A stretch of 47,135 bases of DNA from Sulfurovum sp. (GTDB taxonomy: Bacteria > Campylobacterota > Campylobacteria > Campylobacterales > Sulfurovaceae), in assembly GCA_002733215.1 (NCBI GenBank), contig NVUY01000001.1, forward strand, positions 1-47,135. The letters run 5' to 3'. How positions within the stretch are numbered: the first letter of the stretch is position 1; each line of letters starts with the position of its first letter. The notes below the pieces were generated by a model. The model saw only the letters and a list, made by a program, of their open reading frames with translations. It was not told where the DNA came from and ran no database searches. A program made the position numbers and the translations under genes. Below, piece by piece: positions 24,449-32,930 of this stretch.

Positions 24449-25159
24449 TTATATCTTCTTCAATACCACAAAACGTTTATCTGCTTCCTCTAATTCATAT
24501 AAATTTACATCATCATTGACAAGTAGCTTTAATCCCGTTAATTTGGCTAACTCATCTACTGTATGAAAATATTGTTTGATAGTCTCTTGAGACTTTTTAA
24601 AACAATTATCTTCTTTTTCAAAAAGCGTAAATTCTGAAATATATTCTCCCTCCTCAAAGTCACTGTCTACCGTTAAAAATCTCTCTTCATCATCTACGAT
24701 GAAAGAGCCTACTGCAACATTTTCAAAACCATACAGGGTATTGATATCACAAAGGAATACTCCGCCCTCATTTAAATGTTTATAAACACACTTTAAAAAG
24801 TCTTTGAGCTGTACTTTATCCAGATAGTTCAACATATCAAATACAGCCGTTATAACATCATATTGACCGCTTAGATCACATAGATCTATACACTGCGCAT
24901 CAATGCCTTGTTTAAGTGTTTGGGAAACCATGATCGGACTTAAATCTATCCCTTTGACTTGGGAAATATCCAATGCCCCCTGCATCTGACGCAGGAAATC
25001 TCCGGAGCCGCAGCCCACATCCAAAAGGTTATCAAAATCTACAGAATTTAAAAAAAGAAGGTAATGGGCATAGAGGCTTGGGGCAGCCTCTTTTACGCCG
25101 AGAAGATCTTCTACTTTTGCGTAAAGATCGAGAGAGTCCAAAGAGTTATTTTTGACCAT
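24449..25159 (-). CDS. class I SAM-dependent methyltransferase
   Basis: Cytosolic enzyme of 236 residues. The SAM-binding motif I LLDVGCGSGDFL (about 45-56) is clear, followed by an acidic loop (GIDLSPIMV) and motif IV around DVITAVFDMLNYL. The substrate (small molecule more likely than nucleic acid) is not evident. The start lies inside the end of hisG (14-nt overlap), so it is cotranscribed with hisG, but no link to histidine synthesis is known. Confidence 0.85.
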   Translation of the reverse strand: MVKNNSLDSLDLYAKVEDLLGVKEAAPSLYAHYLLFLNSVDFDNLLDVGCGSGDFLRQMQGALDISQVKGIDLSPIMVSQTLKQGIDAQCIDLCDLSGQYDVITAVFDMLNYLDKVQLKDFLKCVYKHLNEGGVFLCDINTLYGFENVAVGSFIVDDEERFLTVDSDFEEGEYISEFTLFEKEDNCFKKSQETIKQYFHTVDELAKLTGLKLLVNDDVNLYELEEADKRFVVLKKI

Positions 25160-25769
25160 TCTCTACAACAGTTTTGATCTTTTCATAGAGAGAAAGGATC
25201 TCACCTTTTTTTGCATAAAAACTATTTTTGTTGGCAATGAGATGTGCTGAAGAATTCATGATATCTTCCGCAACCTTCAAGCCATTTTCTCTCATCGTTG
25301 AACCTGTTTCTACAATGTCAACAATGGCATCTGCCAAACCGACAAGAGGTGCCAGTTCAATGGAGCCGTAAAGTTTCACCACTTCAACCCCTACAGCTTT
25401 TTGTGCAAAGTAGTTTTTAGTGATATTGACCATCTTTGTCGCAATTTTTATATTGGGACGTGACCAGTCAAGCTCATCTTCATTTTTAATACCTATGGCT
25501 ACTTTACATTTACCCAGTTGCATATCAAGAAGTTGAATGATATCCAACTCTTTTTCAGTGATGACGTCCAAACCAACCACACCGATGTCTGCAGCACCAT
25601 GTTCTACATAAGTCGGTACATCCTGGTTACGTACATTTAAAAAACGGAACTCACCCATATCTAAAATGAGTTCTCTGCCTTCAAATTTAAATTCTCCACC
25701 AAAAATCTCTGCAAATATCTCTAGTGTTTGTTCTGCTATTCTTCCTTTTGGAAGTGCTACTGTTAACAT
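25146..25769 (-). CDS. hisG: ATP phosphoribosyltransferase, short form
   Basis: First enzyme of histidine synthesis, joining ATP and PRPP. The N-terminal LTVALPKGRIAEQTL and the PRPP-binding-type segment ADAIVDIVETGSTMRENGL are typical. At 207 aa it is the short form lacking the C-terminal regulatory domain, which normally requires HisZ; none is in the window. AAGGAT precedes the ATG. The upstream gap to coaX holds a 7-bp tandem repeat. Confidence 0.95.
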   Translation of the reverse strand: MLTVALPKGRIAEQTLEIFAEIFGGEFKFEGRELILDMGEFRFLNVRNQDVPTYVEHGAADIGVVGLDVITEKELDIIQLLDMQLGKCKVAIGIKNEDELDWSRPNIKIATKMVNITKNYFAQKAVGVEVVKLYGSIELAPLVGLADAIVDIVETGSTMRENGLKVAEDIMNSSAHLIANKNSFYAKKGEILSLYEKIKTVVENGQK

Positions 25770-25794
25770 TCTGTCTATCCTTCACAAAACTAAA

Positions 25795-25841
25795 AATTTC
25801 TAATTTCTAATTTCTAATTTCTAATTTCTAATTTCTAATTT
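25795..25841. repeat. 7-bp tandem repeat (TAATTTC) between coaX and hisG
   Basis: Five full TAATTTC copies plus partial copies at both ends (about 6.7 units). The coaX stop codon (25835-25837) is formed by the repeat, and the array ends 26 bp before the hisG start. Arrays like this can change length by slippage. Confidence 0.9.
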
Positions 25842-26449
25842 GCACGAAGTGCATTCTGCATCCCATCAAAAATCAACATTTCATCGTAAGTAGCTTCTTC
25901 AAAAAAAGTAGAAAGAAACTCACCATCTCCACCGGTAAAGTAAAGTTTTTTATTTGTATGATGTTTGTCTATGAGTGCTTTTATAGACGCGATTATACCA
26001 TAGCTTATCCCATCTTTAGTTGTAAGGGGCAAAGCATCCAGCTTCAACTCTTTGTTCAACGTCATTTCTAATACGGGGGAAATGGCAGCATACGATCCAA
26101 GATAAGCTTTTAGTCCAGGCAGAATAAATCCTCCTTGATACATGCCCTTTTCCACTATATCTACGGTAATAGCAGAACCTGCATCCACAAAAACCCCATT
26201 TTTATGACTCAGACACAAAGCTTGTCTGTCAATACCCATCGTGTCATAGGTACCTTGAAGATATATCTTTTCTGAGATATTTTCCCAAGCCTTTATTTTC
26301 TCAATTTTCTCTTCTAAATGCTTTTGAACAGAGATATAAAAAAGCGCCTGATGGCTATATCTGTCGATTGCATCTTTATAAGAAAGATGTTCAATGCATT
26401 CACCGTTATAGATATGAAAATATGTATTCCCTATGTCTGCTAATAACAA
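25835..26449 (-). CDS. coaX: type III pantothenate kinase
   Basis: Phosphorylates pantothenate, the first step of coenzyme A synthesis. ASKHA motifs: LLLADIGNTYFHIYNG (phosphate 1) at the N-terminus, GIDRQAL, then DAGSAITVDIV, with a late TGGDGEFL. I choose the TTG at 26449 (204 aa) because AAGGAAA precedes it and the protein then begins M-LLADIGNT, as in the family. Upstream ATGs at 26482 and 26515 would add residues encoded by a dispersed repeat. The last codons and stop lie in the tandem repeat. Confidence 0.88.
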   Translation of the reverse strand: MLLADIGNTYFHIYNGECIEHLSYKDAIDRYSHQALFYISVQKHLEEKIEKIKAWENISEKIYLQGTYDTMGIDRQALCLSHKNGVFVDAGSAITVDIVEKGMYQGGFILPGLKAYLGSYAAISPVLEMTLNKELKLDALPLTTKDGISYGIIASIKALIDKHHTNKKLYFTGGDGEFLSTFFEEATYDEMLIFDGMQNALRAN

Positions 26450-26463
26450 TATCTTTCCTTTTA

Positions 26464-26490
26464 CCGTAGGGGCGATTGCCATTTCATTCG
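26464..26490. repeat. dispersed GTAGGGGCGATTGCC palindromic repeat, copy 1
   Basis: GTAGGGGCGATTGCCAT and its flank lie between coaX and the upstream gene, and the stop codon of that gene falls within it. A nearly identical copy in inverse orientation lies at 42966-42985. It looks like a member of the dispersed REP-like repeats of bacteria. Confidence 0.6.
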
Positions 26491-26816
26491 GGCACATTCC
26501 AAACTTTCCAGCCATGCTCTTCCAATAATACTTTAGCTTTGGAACAAAGAGGTGCCTGAATGATAATATATTTTTTAGTCACTTTACTGTCTATATAGCT
26601 TTCCAGTTTTTCATGCAAAGCCAAAAAATCACCTGCTTCTTTTCGAAGTACCCTGCTCTTCTTTTCAACTTGCATGACCAGGGCATAATAGCCTTTTAGA
26701 TCAACGCCGATATACAGAGAAACCTTTTTACGGGAACCCAGTTCTTTTGGCAAGATCTCTTTGAGTGATTTAAAAATAATATTTTTATGCTGTAAATATT
26801 CTACGATTTCTTTCAT
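26484..26816 (-). CDS. small protein of unknown function
   Basis: 110 residues if started at the ATG at 26816 (MKEIVEYLQH), which lies beyond the inverted repeat; an upstream in-frame start would read into the repeat. The protein is basic and mixed alpha/beta (KVSLYIGVDLKGYYALVMQV, then KKYIIIQAPLCSKAKVLLEE). No signal peptide or membrane segment. Not recognised. Placed between a Xer recombinase and coaX on the same strand. Confidence 0.7.
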   Translation of the reverse strand: MKEIVEYLQHKNIIFKSLKEILPKELGSRKKVSLYIGVDLKGYYALVMQVEKKSRVLRKEAGDFLALHEKLESYIDSKVTKKYIIIQAPLCSKAKVLLEEHGWKVWNVPE

Positions 26817-26829
26817 ATGCTTATCATAA

Positions 26830-26902
26830 CGTAGGGTCGATTTATCGACCATTAAAATAAATAGAAGCTTCTGAATATTTTGGTCGCTAAACCGACCCTA
26901 CG
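26830..26902. repeat. MITE/REP-like element with 22-bp terminal inverted repeats
   Basis: Arms 26830-26851 and 26881-26902 match at 20 of 22 positions when one is reversed (core CGTAGGGTCG). The spacer carries a 10-bp palindrome AGAAGCTTCT at 26863-26872. The arm begins CGTAGGG, like the GTAGGGGCGATT repeats elsewhere in the window. The stop codon of the recombinase (TCG TAG) is made by the arm. Confidence 0.8.
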
Positions 26903-27713
26903 AGAGAGGATGATAACGATGCATCGTATCTTCCAGGTTCTGTTTTTGTATATGGGTATAGATCTGCGTGGTTTCCAGTGAAGCGTGTCCAAGTAATTCC
27001 TGTACCACACGCAGATCTGCCCCACCGATAATAAGTGAAGAAGCAAAAGAGTGTCTCAATACATGGGGAGAAACACCCAAGTATTTTTTAACGATCTTAT
27101 AGGCAGAGATACGACTTAAAACTTCACCTCTGTAATTTAACCAAATATATGAGCTTGTCAACTCCTGTGCCTGCATATAGACTTCCAATGCCTCTGTAGC
27201 AATAGGTGCCAAAGGCACTACACGTTCCTTTTCACCTTTGGCAAAACGTATTTTCAGCCATCCGTCCATGATGTCAGATCTCTGTACCGCCAATGCTTCA
27301 GAGATACGGCATCCACTTGCATATAAAAAGAGTATCAGTGCATAATCACGTAAGCCTTTCACTGTAGAACGGTCAATACTTTGCAAGCCTTCCAGTATCT
27401 CTTCGTTGCTTACATACTTGGGAAGATTTTTAGGGACTTTTGCCATAGGGATCTTTATTTTTTCATGTCTGAAGTCCTGTACGTGACAAAAATGGAAAAA
27501 AGCGTTAATGGAAGAGAGTTTTCTGTTGAGTGTTCTTTTGTTTTCAAAGGTTGCTAAAAATTTTAATACATCTGTGGTATCAAGTTTTGTAAGTGTTTTT
27601 TGACTCATCTCTTCCAACTGTGAAAGATCAGACAGGTAAGAAGAGACCGTAAGTGTATCAAGTGCCTTTGTGACACTCAGATACCCCTCAAAGGCTATTA
27701 ATAGATCACTCAT
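26898..27713 (-). CDS. xerH: tyrosine recombinase (XerH/XerD-like)
   Basis: Site-specific recombinase of 271 residues with an N-terminal SAM-like core-binding domain and a C-terminal catalytic domain. Catalytic residues: Arg in SGCRISEAL, Lys in FAKGEKERVVPL, HxxR in HVLRHSFAS, His in LLGHASLETT and the nucleophile Tyr in QIYTHI. As the non-phage tyrosine recombinase here, in a housekeeping context, chromosome dimer resolution is likely (one Xer protein acts at difH in Campylobacterota). I saw no dif site nearby. ATGAGTGA overlap with the upstream lipoprotein gene. Confidence 0.85.
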   Translation of the reverse strand: MSDLLIAFEGYLSVTKALDTLTVSSYLSDLSQLEEMSQKTLTKLDTTDVLKFLATFENKRTLNRKLSSINAFFHFCHVQDFRHEKIKIPMAKVPKNLPKYVSNEEILEGLQSIDRSTVKGLRDYALILFLYASGCRISEALAVQRSDIMDGWLKIRFAKGEKERVVPLAPIATEALEVYMQAQELTSSYIWLNYRGEVLSRISAYKIVKKYLGVSPHVLRHSFASSLIIGGADLRVVQELLGHASLETTQIYTHIQKQNLEDTMHRYHPLS

Positions 27714-28719
27714 AACCTAATTTGGATAATTCAATAACATCACCATCTTTATAGAGCTTAGTTCCTGTAATAAATGCCGGTTCAGAGACAGCACCGAGAT
27801 CATAGATCTTATGTTTCGTTAGATCAGAGTTCATCACAATGAGTGAACCTTCTTGATCCAAGGCATAGACTCTGCCACCAAAAGCAGTTCCGGTAGCATA
27901 ATGTGCAAACTTATACTTTGATGTACCTATCACCTCAAGATTAGTGTTTAATGCAACTACTTCTCCCTCTTTGGTAAAGAGATAAATGATGCCGTTATTC
28001 ACTGCCACTTCAGAAATATTCGCTCTGTATTCCTGTTGTCCCTCATTACCCAGTGTGATGAGTTTTTTAGGTGTGGCTGAAACCATTGTATTGCCTGTAC
28101 GTGAAAGGTGGATGACATTATTGAATATTTTTTCACTGGAGATGTAGACAACTTTTGCACTTTCACTGTCTGCTGCATTGACAACAATGAGTTTACCATC
28201 AAGCATAGGCATCACGATCAGGTTATCTATAAACATAGGACTTGCTGCTCTTGTATCAATGGCAAATGTTTTTTCTGAACGACTTTCAACTACTTTTTGG
28301 TTATTTGACATTCGGTAAATACCAAAGGTATTGTTGTTAAGCACATACGCTATAAGACCATTTTTCATGCTTGCCGAGACCACAGGTACTTTTAAAGAAA
28401 CTGCTTGTACCGCTTCTTGTGTTTTTTTGTCAATGATCTTTAAAATACCTTCAGGGTTTGAAGCCAGAACATACCTATTGTTTTCATTTAAAAATCTATA
28501 GCCTTCACCTAGATTAAGTGTACTTACACCTGATTTTCCAATGTATTTACCACTCTTAAGGGTGACACCCTCACGGCTAAGATCAACCACAGACCCGCCA
28601 TATGAAGAAGATGTACTTGAGGCAGAGAAGGTATTCTCCGGTTCAAAATATTTCTTAGAGCTACATCCTGAAAAAAGTAAGGCTAGCAGCATAAAGGTAA
28701 CAAGAGCAAGACCCTTCAT
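27706..28719 (-). CDS. BamB-like beta-propeller lipoprotein
   Basis: Exported lipoprotein (337 aa): lipobox LLFSGC with Cys at 19, a Ser-rich linker, then repeated beta-strand units of PQQ/BamB-like propeller type (KIIDKKTQEAVQAV, KLIVVNAADSESAKVV, VVALNTNLEVIGTSKYK, RVYALDQEGSLIV). In E. coli, BamB is the lipoprotein of the outer-membrane protein assembly complex and follows yfgM; here the preceding gene is YfgM-like, which strengthens the call. Sequence identity to BamB is not obvious, so this is inference from architecture and order. Confidence 0.65.
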   Translation of the reverse strand: MKGLALVTFMLLALLFSGCSSKKYFEPENTFSASSTSSSYGGSVVDLSREGVTLKSGKYIGKSGVSTLNLGEGYRFLNENNRYVLASNPEGILKIIDKKTQEAVQAVSLKVPVVSASMKNGLIAYVLNNNTFGIYRMSNNQKVVESRSEKTFAIDTRAASPMFIDNLIVMPMLDGKLIVVNAADSESAKVVYISSEKIFNNVIHLSRTGNTMVSATPKKLITLGNEGQQEYRANISEVAVNNGIIYLFTKEGEVVALNTNLEVIGTSKYKFAHYATGTAFGGRVYALDQEGSLIVMNSDLTKHKIYDLGAVSEPAFITGTKLYKDGDVIELSKLGYE

Positions 28720-29297
28720 TACTTTGCCTTGATGGTCGAGTGTCTAAGAAAACTGGCGATCACACCAAGAGGTGAACGCTCATCTATAAGTTCCAGTTTA
28801 TCCTTTGCTTTAGTAACGTCACCCGCCTCGATTGCCAAATATGCTTCTTGAAGTAAGGCCATCTCTTTATAGAGCTTTGAATCAACAGGTTTTCTATTGA
28901 TTACGCCTGCCGTATATTTACTTGAATCAGCCAGCACACTGTTGGTACTTTGAGTTAAAGACTCCAATGCTTTGACATCCTGCTTCTTCGCTGCCTGTGC
29001 AAAAGAATAAAGCTCAAAAAGTGCTGGATTATTATCTTTAAGTATCTTCATCGCAGTCGCATCATCACTTTTACTCTGCAGTGTCAAAAAAGCTTCATTT
29101 GCTTTGACAAGCTTTGCTTCATGCATCGCTGTCATCACTGCCTGGCCGGCAAAGTACAAAACAACAGCAGCGATCACCGCCCATATTTTAAACTTGTGTT
29201 TTTTGTAGAGTGCTTCCAGTTTAAAAGTACTTTCAAGTAGCTTTTCATCATTACCTAATGATTTTTCTACATATTTAACATCATCTTTAATGCTCAC
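28719..29297 (-). CDS. YfgM-like membrane-anchored TPR protein
   Basis: 192 residues from a GTG start at 29297, chosen because GGGAG lies 7 nt upstream; a TTG at 29312 is weaker. The N-terminus is cytosolic; a single membrane helix lies at about 37-57 (WAVIAAVVLYFAGQAV), and the rest is periplasmic helical repeats. This matches YfgM, a chaperone-network protein encoded with bamB. Its stop overlaps the next start (TAATG). Confidence 0.65.
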   Translation of the reverse strand: MSIKDDVKYVEKSLGNDEKLLESTFKLEALYKKHKFKIWAVIAAVVLYFAGQAVMTAMHEAKLVKANEAFLTLQSKSDDATAMKILKDNNPALFELYSFAQAAKKQDVKALESLTQSTNSVLADSSKYTAGVINRKPVDSKLYKEMALLQEAYLAIEAGDVTKAKDKLELIDERSPLGVIASFLRHSTIKAK

Positions 29298-29354
29298 AGA
29301 TATCTCCCACAATTTTTAATTGCTATATTATACCTTTTAGAGTTAAAAGAGGGG

Positions 29355-32300
29355 TTATAGTTCGACAATACTCGTTCCATCCCCATTAGGAACAACCTTG
29401 ATTTGTAAAGGTATTCGCTCTTTCAAAGCTTCCACATGCGAGATTACACCAATCATCTTCCCGGCACTTTGAAGAAGATTTAGAGCATTAAGCGCTGTCT
29501 CTAAATTCTCTTCATCTAATGTGCCAAAGCCTTCATCCAAAAAGAGAGAATCAATAGCTATTTTTTGGCTTGCAAGCTCTGAAAGTCCTAAGGCAAGTGC
29601 AAGACTTACTATAAAGCTTTCTCCTCCGGAGAGTGTACTTACAGGACGTAGCACATTCCCTTGATAGGCATCAATAATCTCAAGCTCTAACAGTTTTTGT
29701 TCGCTTCTTACTAAGAGATAACGGGAACTTAACTGTTTTAGATGCTGATTGGCTAGATTTATGAGCTGATCCAAAGTGATTCCTTGAGCGAATTTTTTAA
29801 ATTTTGTACCATCTGCCGAACCAACAAGTTCATTGAGTTTTACCCAGACTTTAAAACTCTCTTCTTTCTTTTGAAGTGTGGCTATTCTCTCTTTATGCTT
29901 ATCTATGTTCCTTTGGTTTAAACCTAGCTCCGTTTTAATACTTCCTATATTTTCAGACAAAGCATCTGCTTTTTGCTGTAGAAGGGATTGCACTGTTTCC
30001 AGTGCCTCTAAATGCTTAGTCGTTAGAGCTTTCTCTTTATGTTCTTCTAGCTTTTGTGCAGTTTGAAGTTGTAAAGCTTTTCTTTGTGTATATTTTTGTT
30101 CTAACTCTTGGCAAAACTTAGACAGTCTGTTTCTCTCATCTGCCGGAAGGCTTGCTTCTTTAAGATCCGCCTCATCCTTGAAGCCGTTGTCTTTAAACAG
30201 TGTTTTCAACTTAGACATCATGCCTTTCAATTTCTCTTCATCTTCTACAATTTTTATGACTAAATCTTTTTTCTGATCTAAGCACTCTTTTTCTTGAATC
30301 TGTAGGCTGTTTAACTCAGATTTTAATGCCTGCTCTTTCCCTTGAGCTTTTTTGTATTCCTCTTTTAGCTGAGTCTCATAACTATCTAAATCAACCACAT
30401 TGAGTATCTTTACACGTTTTGATGAAAGTGTTTGGAGATTGTCGTTAAGTGTTTTCATGCTTTGTTTATCAACATCAACTTCATTGCTTAAAGCCTGTAA
30501 TGTAGTCTCATTTTTTACCTTGGCAGCATTACTCTTATGTAATGACTCTGCTAAGGTCTTAAGTGCTTCAGTATGGTCATGGTAAAGCTCTTTTCTTTTT
30601 GTAAGCTTTGTATAGTCTGTGTCTAAATTATTTACATTAATATTAATTGAAAATGTACTAAACGAAGATTGTAAAGTTTGTAAGTAGCCTTTTAATTTAG
30701 ACTGTGTGGATTGTAAAGACTGGGTTAATTGTTCTTTTTCACTGCTGTGTTTTTGCAAGGCAAAAGTAAGCGTGTTCAGTGCTTTCTCTTGTATTTGAAA
30801 TTGTTCTCTTTCTGTATCACGCTCTTTTAAGAGAGCATCTTTTTTAAGTCGGTTTTGTTTTATCGTAGAGAGTTGTTGTTCTAGTTCTTCTCTCTGCTCT
30901 TTTAAAATGAGATGACTATCTTCTTGGATTTCAAAGGAAAGACTTGTGAAAATCTCTTTTAGTGCACTTAGCGCTTCTCCTAGTTTTTCAATTTCAAATT
31001 GATAAGTCTCATTGCTAGCTTGTAATATACTCACCTGAATGATCAACGCACTTAACTCTTGTTCTTTAGCTTCAAGCTCTTGCATTTGAGCAGCAATCAT
31101 CTTTTCCGTCTCACCGACACTACTTTGTATGTGCTCTACTACATAAGGATGTTCCAGTGAACCACATAAGAAACAAGCTTCATTCTCAATAAGCTTTTTA
31201 CGGTCCTCTTCATAGTTTTTAAGTAACTGCTCTTTCTCTTTTTTATCTTTAAGGGTTTGCAGGTGTGCTTTAATACCTTTGATATACTCTTCAAGAGTAA
31301 CTTGAGATTGTAAAAGAGTTTTTTCTTGCAGTCTAGTTGTATGAAGCTCTTTTTGTTCCTCATGTTTTTGTTTTTCCAGCTGAATATAGCGTTCTAATGT
31401 TTTGAATAAATCTTGCGTTTTTTGAAGCTTTTTATTTAAGTGTTCTTCACTCTCAGTATCATCCATAGCATTTTGAACAAGCGCGTTATAAGAAGTTTCA
31501 ACTATTGCATACGTTACCTTTAATGCATCAACTTCTTTTTGAAGCGTACCCTGTTTATTTTCTTCAGAAATAAATGTAGCCTCAGTCTCTTCAAGCTTTT
31601 TTTGAGTACTCGTTAAAGATGCTGTTTCCTCATTATATTGCTTTATATTTTGCGCTATCAAGGCTAAGTCAGAAAGAAGTGCTTTATCTTGGGTATTATC
31701 GTTTAAATATTGCTCTTTTGTCTTGGTCTGTTCTTGTAGTTGTGTATGCTTTTCTACTAAGCTTAGTAGTGATTTTTGTGTATCTTTTAAAGTATTTTCT
31801 TTAAGTGTGAGAGAAGCCACATCTTTAGTAATCGTCTGGATTGTCTGCTCTTCTTGTGTTTTTATTTCACGTGCCTGTTTTAACTTCTGACTTTCTCTCT
31901 CAAAGTGAGTGTGCGATTTTTCAAGCTCTTTTGTACCTGTGGTATATTCTTGCTCTTTAGATTTGACTTTGCCTTCTAAGACTTTTAACGCCGTACTTAA
32001 CTCAGTCGCTTTACTTTTTTGTTTTGTAAGCGTTTCTTGCAGTTGAACCTTAGAGATGTAAGCACTCATTACATTAAGCGCTCTATTGGCTAAGTCTCGC
32101 TTTACAAAAGATGCTTTATTCTCTTCTTTGAGTTTTAAAATCTCTTTATACTCTGCCTCATGATTTTGCTTCTCTAAAGTAAGTTCAGAGAGTTTTTGAA
32201 GCCAGTTTACTGCAAGGCTTAACTCATTAAGTTCATTGTCTGTTTTCACTTTAATTTGTAGGTTTATTGTTAGCTGTTCTTCTTTTTCTTTAATGATCTC

Positions 32301-32930
32301 TTCATCTAAAAGCTCTATTGACTCTAAGATTTTTTTATCTGTTTCCATGTCACGCTGAAGTGTACTGAAGTGTTGATACACGGCACTAGAGATCTGAGCA
32401 TAGATCTGTGTTCCGGTTATCTTCTCAAGCAGGGCAGAACGCTCTTTTTCATCTGCTTTTAAAAAGGCATCAAAGCCTCCTTGGGCCAGCATCATAGACT
32501 GAGTAAATCGTCCGAAGTCTAAACCTGAGAGTTCCTCTACTTTTTTAGGAACCTCTTTTGATTTTAAAGGAAGAGGTTTATCATCTTCTAAATCAATAAG
32601 CTCCATTTTTGCTGTTTGAAATTTTCCTTCATGTTGTTTACGTGCTCGCTTTTGTGACCATGATGAGCGATATTTATGCCCTTTTATCTCGAACTCTACT
32701 TCACAGTAAGCTTCCCCTGCATGTCGTGACATTAAATCATTAGGGCTTTTAAGCCTTGCTGTACGCCCATATAAGGCGCAAGAGATAATATCAAGCAATG
32801 TGCTTTTCCCTGAACCTGTTGGACCCGTAATTGCAAATAATGCGCTGTCTTGTGTTAGCTCTTCAAAATTAATTTCTGTTTCGCCCTTTAAGGAGTTAAT
32901 ATTTAAGGCTTTAATAGACAAAATTTTCAT
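29355..32930 (-). CDS. sbcC: exonuclease subunit SbcC (Rad50-like ATPase)
   Basis: Large SMC-like DNA repair ATPase (1191 aa) acting with SbcD on DNA ends, hairpins and palindromes. N-terminal Walker A GPTGSGKST at 36-44; two long Glu/Lys/Gln-rich coiled coils; a central zinc hook CFLC near residue 585; and C-terminal signature LSGGESF with Walker B SLFLDEGFG. Start overlaps the sbcD stop (TCATGA). The length is on the long side for SbcC. Confidence 0.96.
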   Translation of the reverse strand: MKILSIKALNINSLKGETEINFEELTQDSALFAITGPTGSGKSTLLDIISCALYGRTARLKSPNDLMSRHAGEAYCEVEFEIKGHKYRSSWSQKRARKQHEGKFQTAKMELIDLEDDKPLPLKSKEVPKKVEELSGLDFGRFTQSMMLAQGGFDAFLKADEKERSALLEKITGTQIYAQISSAVYQHFSTLQRDMETDKKILESIELLDEEIIKEKEEQLTINLQIKVKTDNELNELSLAVNWLQKLSELTLEKQNHEAEYKEILKLKEENKASFVKRDLANRALNVMSAYISKVQLQETLTKQKSKATELSTALKVLEGKVKSKEQEYTTGTKELEKSHTHFERESQKLKQAREIKTQEEQTIQTITKDVASLTLKENTLKDTQKSLLSLVEKHTQLQEQTKTKEQYLNDNTQDKALLSDLALIAQNIKQYNEETASLTSTQKKLEETEATFISEENKQGTLQKEVDALKVTYAIVETSYNALVQNAMDDTESEEHLNKKLQKTQDLFKTLERYIQLEKQKHEEQKELHTTRLQEKTLLQSQVTLEEYIKGIKAHLQTLKDKKEKEQLLKNYEEDRKKLIENEACFLCGSLEHPYVVEHIQSSVGETEKMIAAQMQELEAKEQELSALIIQVSILQASNETYQFEIEKLGEALSALKEIFTSLSFEIQEDSHLILKEQREELEQQLSTIKQNRLKKDALLKERDTEREQFQIQEKALNTLTFALQKHSSEKEQLTQSLQSTQSKLKGYLQTLQSSFSTFSININVNNLDTDYTKLTKRKELYHDHTEALKTLAESLHKSNAAKVKNETTLQALSNEVDVDKQSMKTLNDNLQTLSSKRVKILNVVDLDSYETQLKEEYKKAQGKEQALKSELNSLQIQEKECLDQKKDLVIKIVEDEEKLKGMMSKLKTLFKDNGFKDEADLKEASLPADERNRLSKFCQELEQKYTQRKALQLQTAQKLEEHKEKALTTKHLEALETVQSLLQQKADALSENIGSIKTELGLNQRNIDKHKERIATLQKKEESFKVWVKLNELVGSADGTKFKKFAQGITLDQLINLANQHLKQLSSRYLLVRSEQKLLELEIIDAYQGNVLRPVSTLSGGESFIVSLALALGLSELASQKIAIDSLFLDEGFGTLDEENLETALNALNLLQSAGKMIGVISHVEALKERIPLQIKVVPNGDGTSIVEL

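Noticed and set aside
26450..26515. ATG starts of coaX at 26482 and 26515
   Set aside because: The added residues are encoded by a dispersed repeat and the end of the preceding gene; the TTG at 26449 has a good ribosome site and the family N-terminus.
26830..26902. Inverted repeat after the recombinase as a terminator
   Set aside because: No T-run follows on either strand, the spacer is long, and the arms resemble dispersed repeats.
26898..27713. Tyrosine recombinase as an integrase of a mobile island
   Set aside because: No adjacent tRNA, attachment repeats, excisionase or phage genes; it is embedded in a housekeeping operon with overlapping start.
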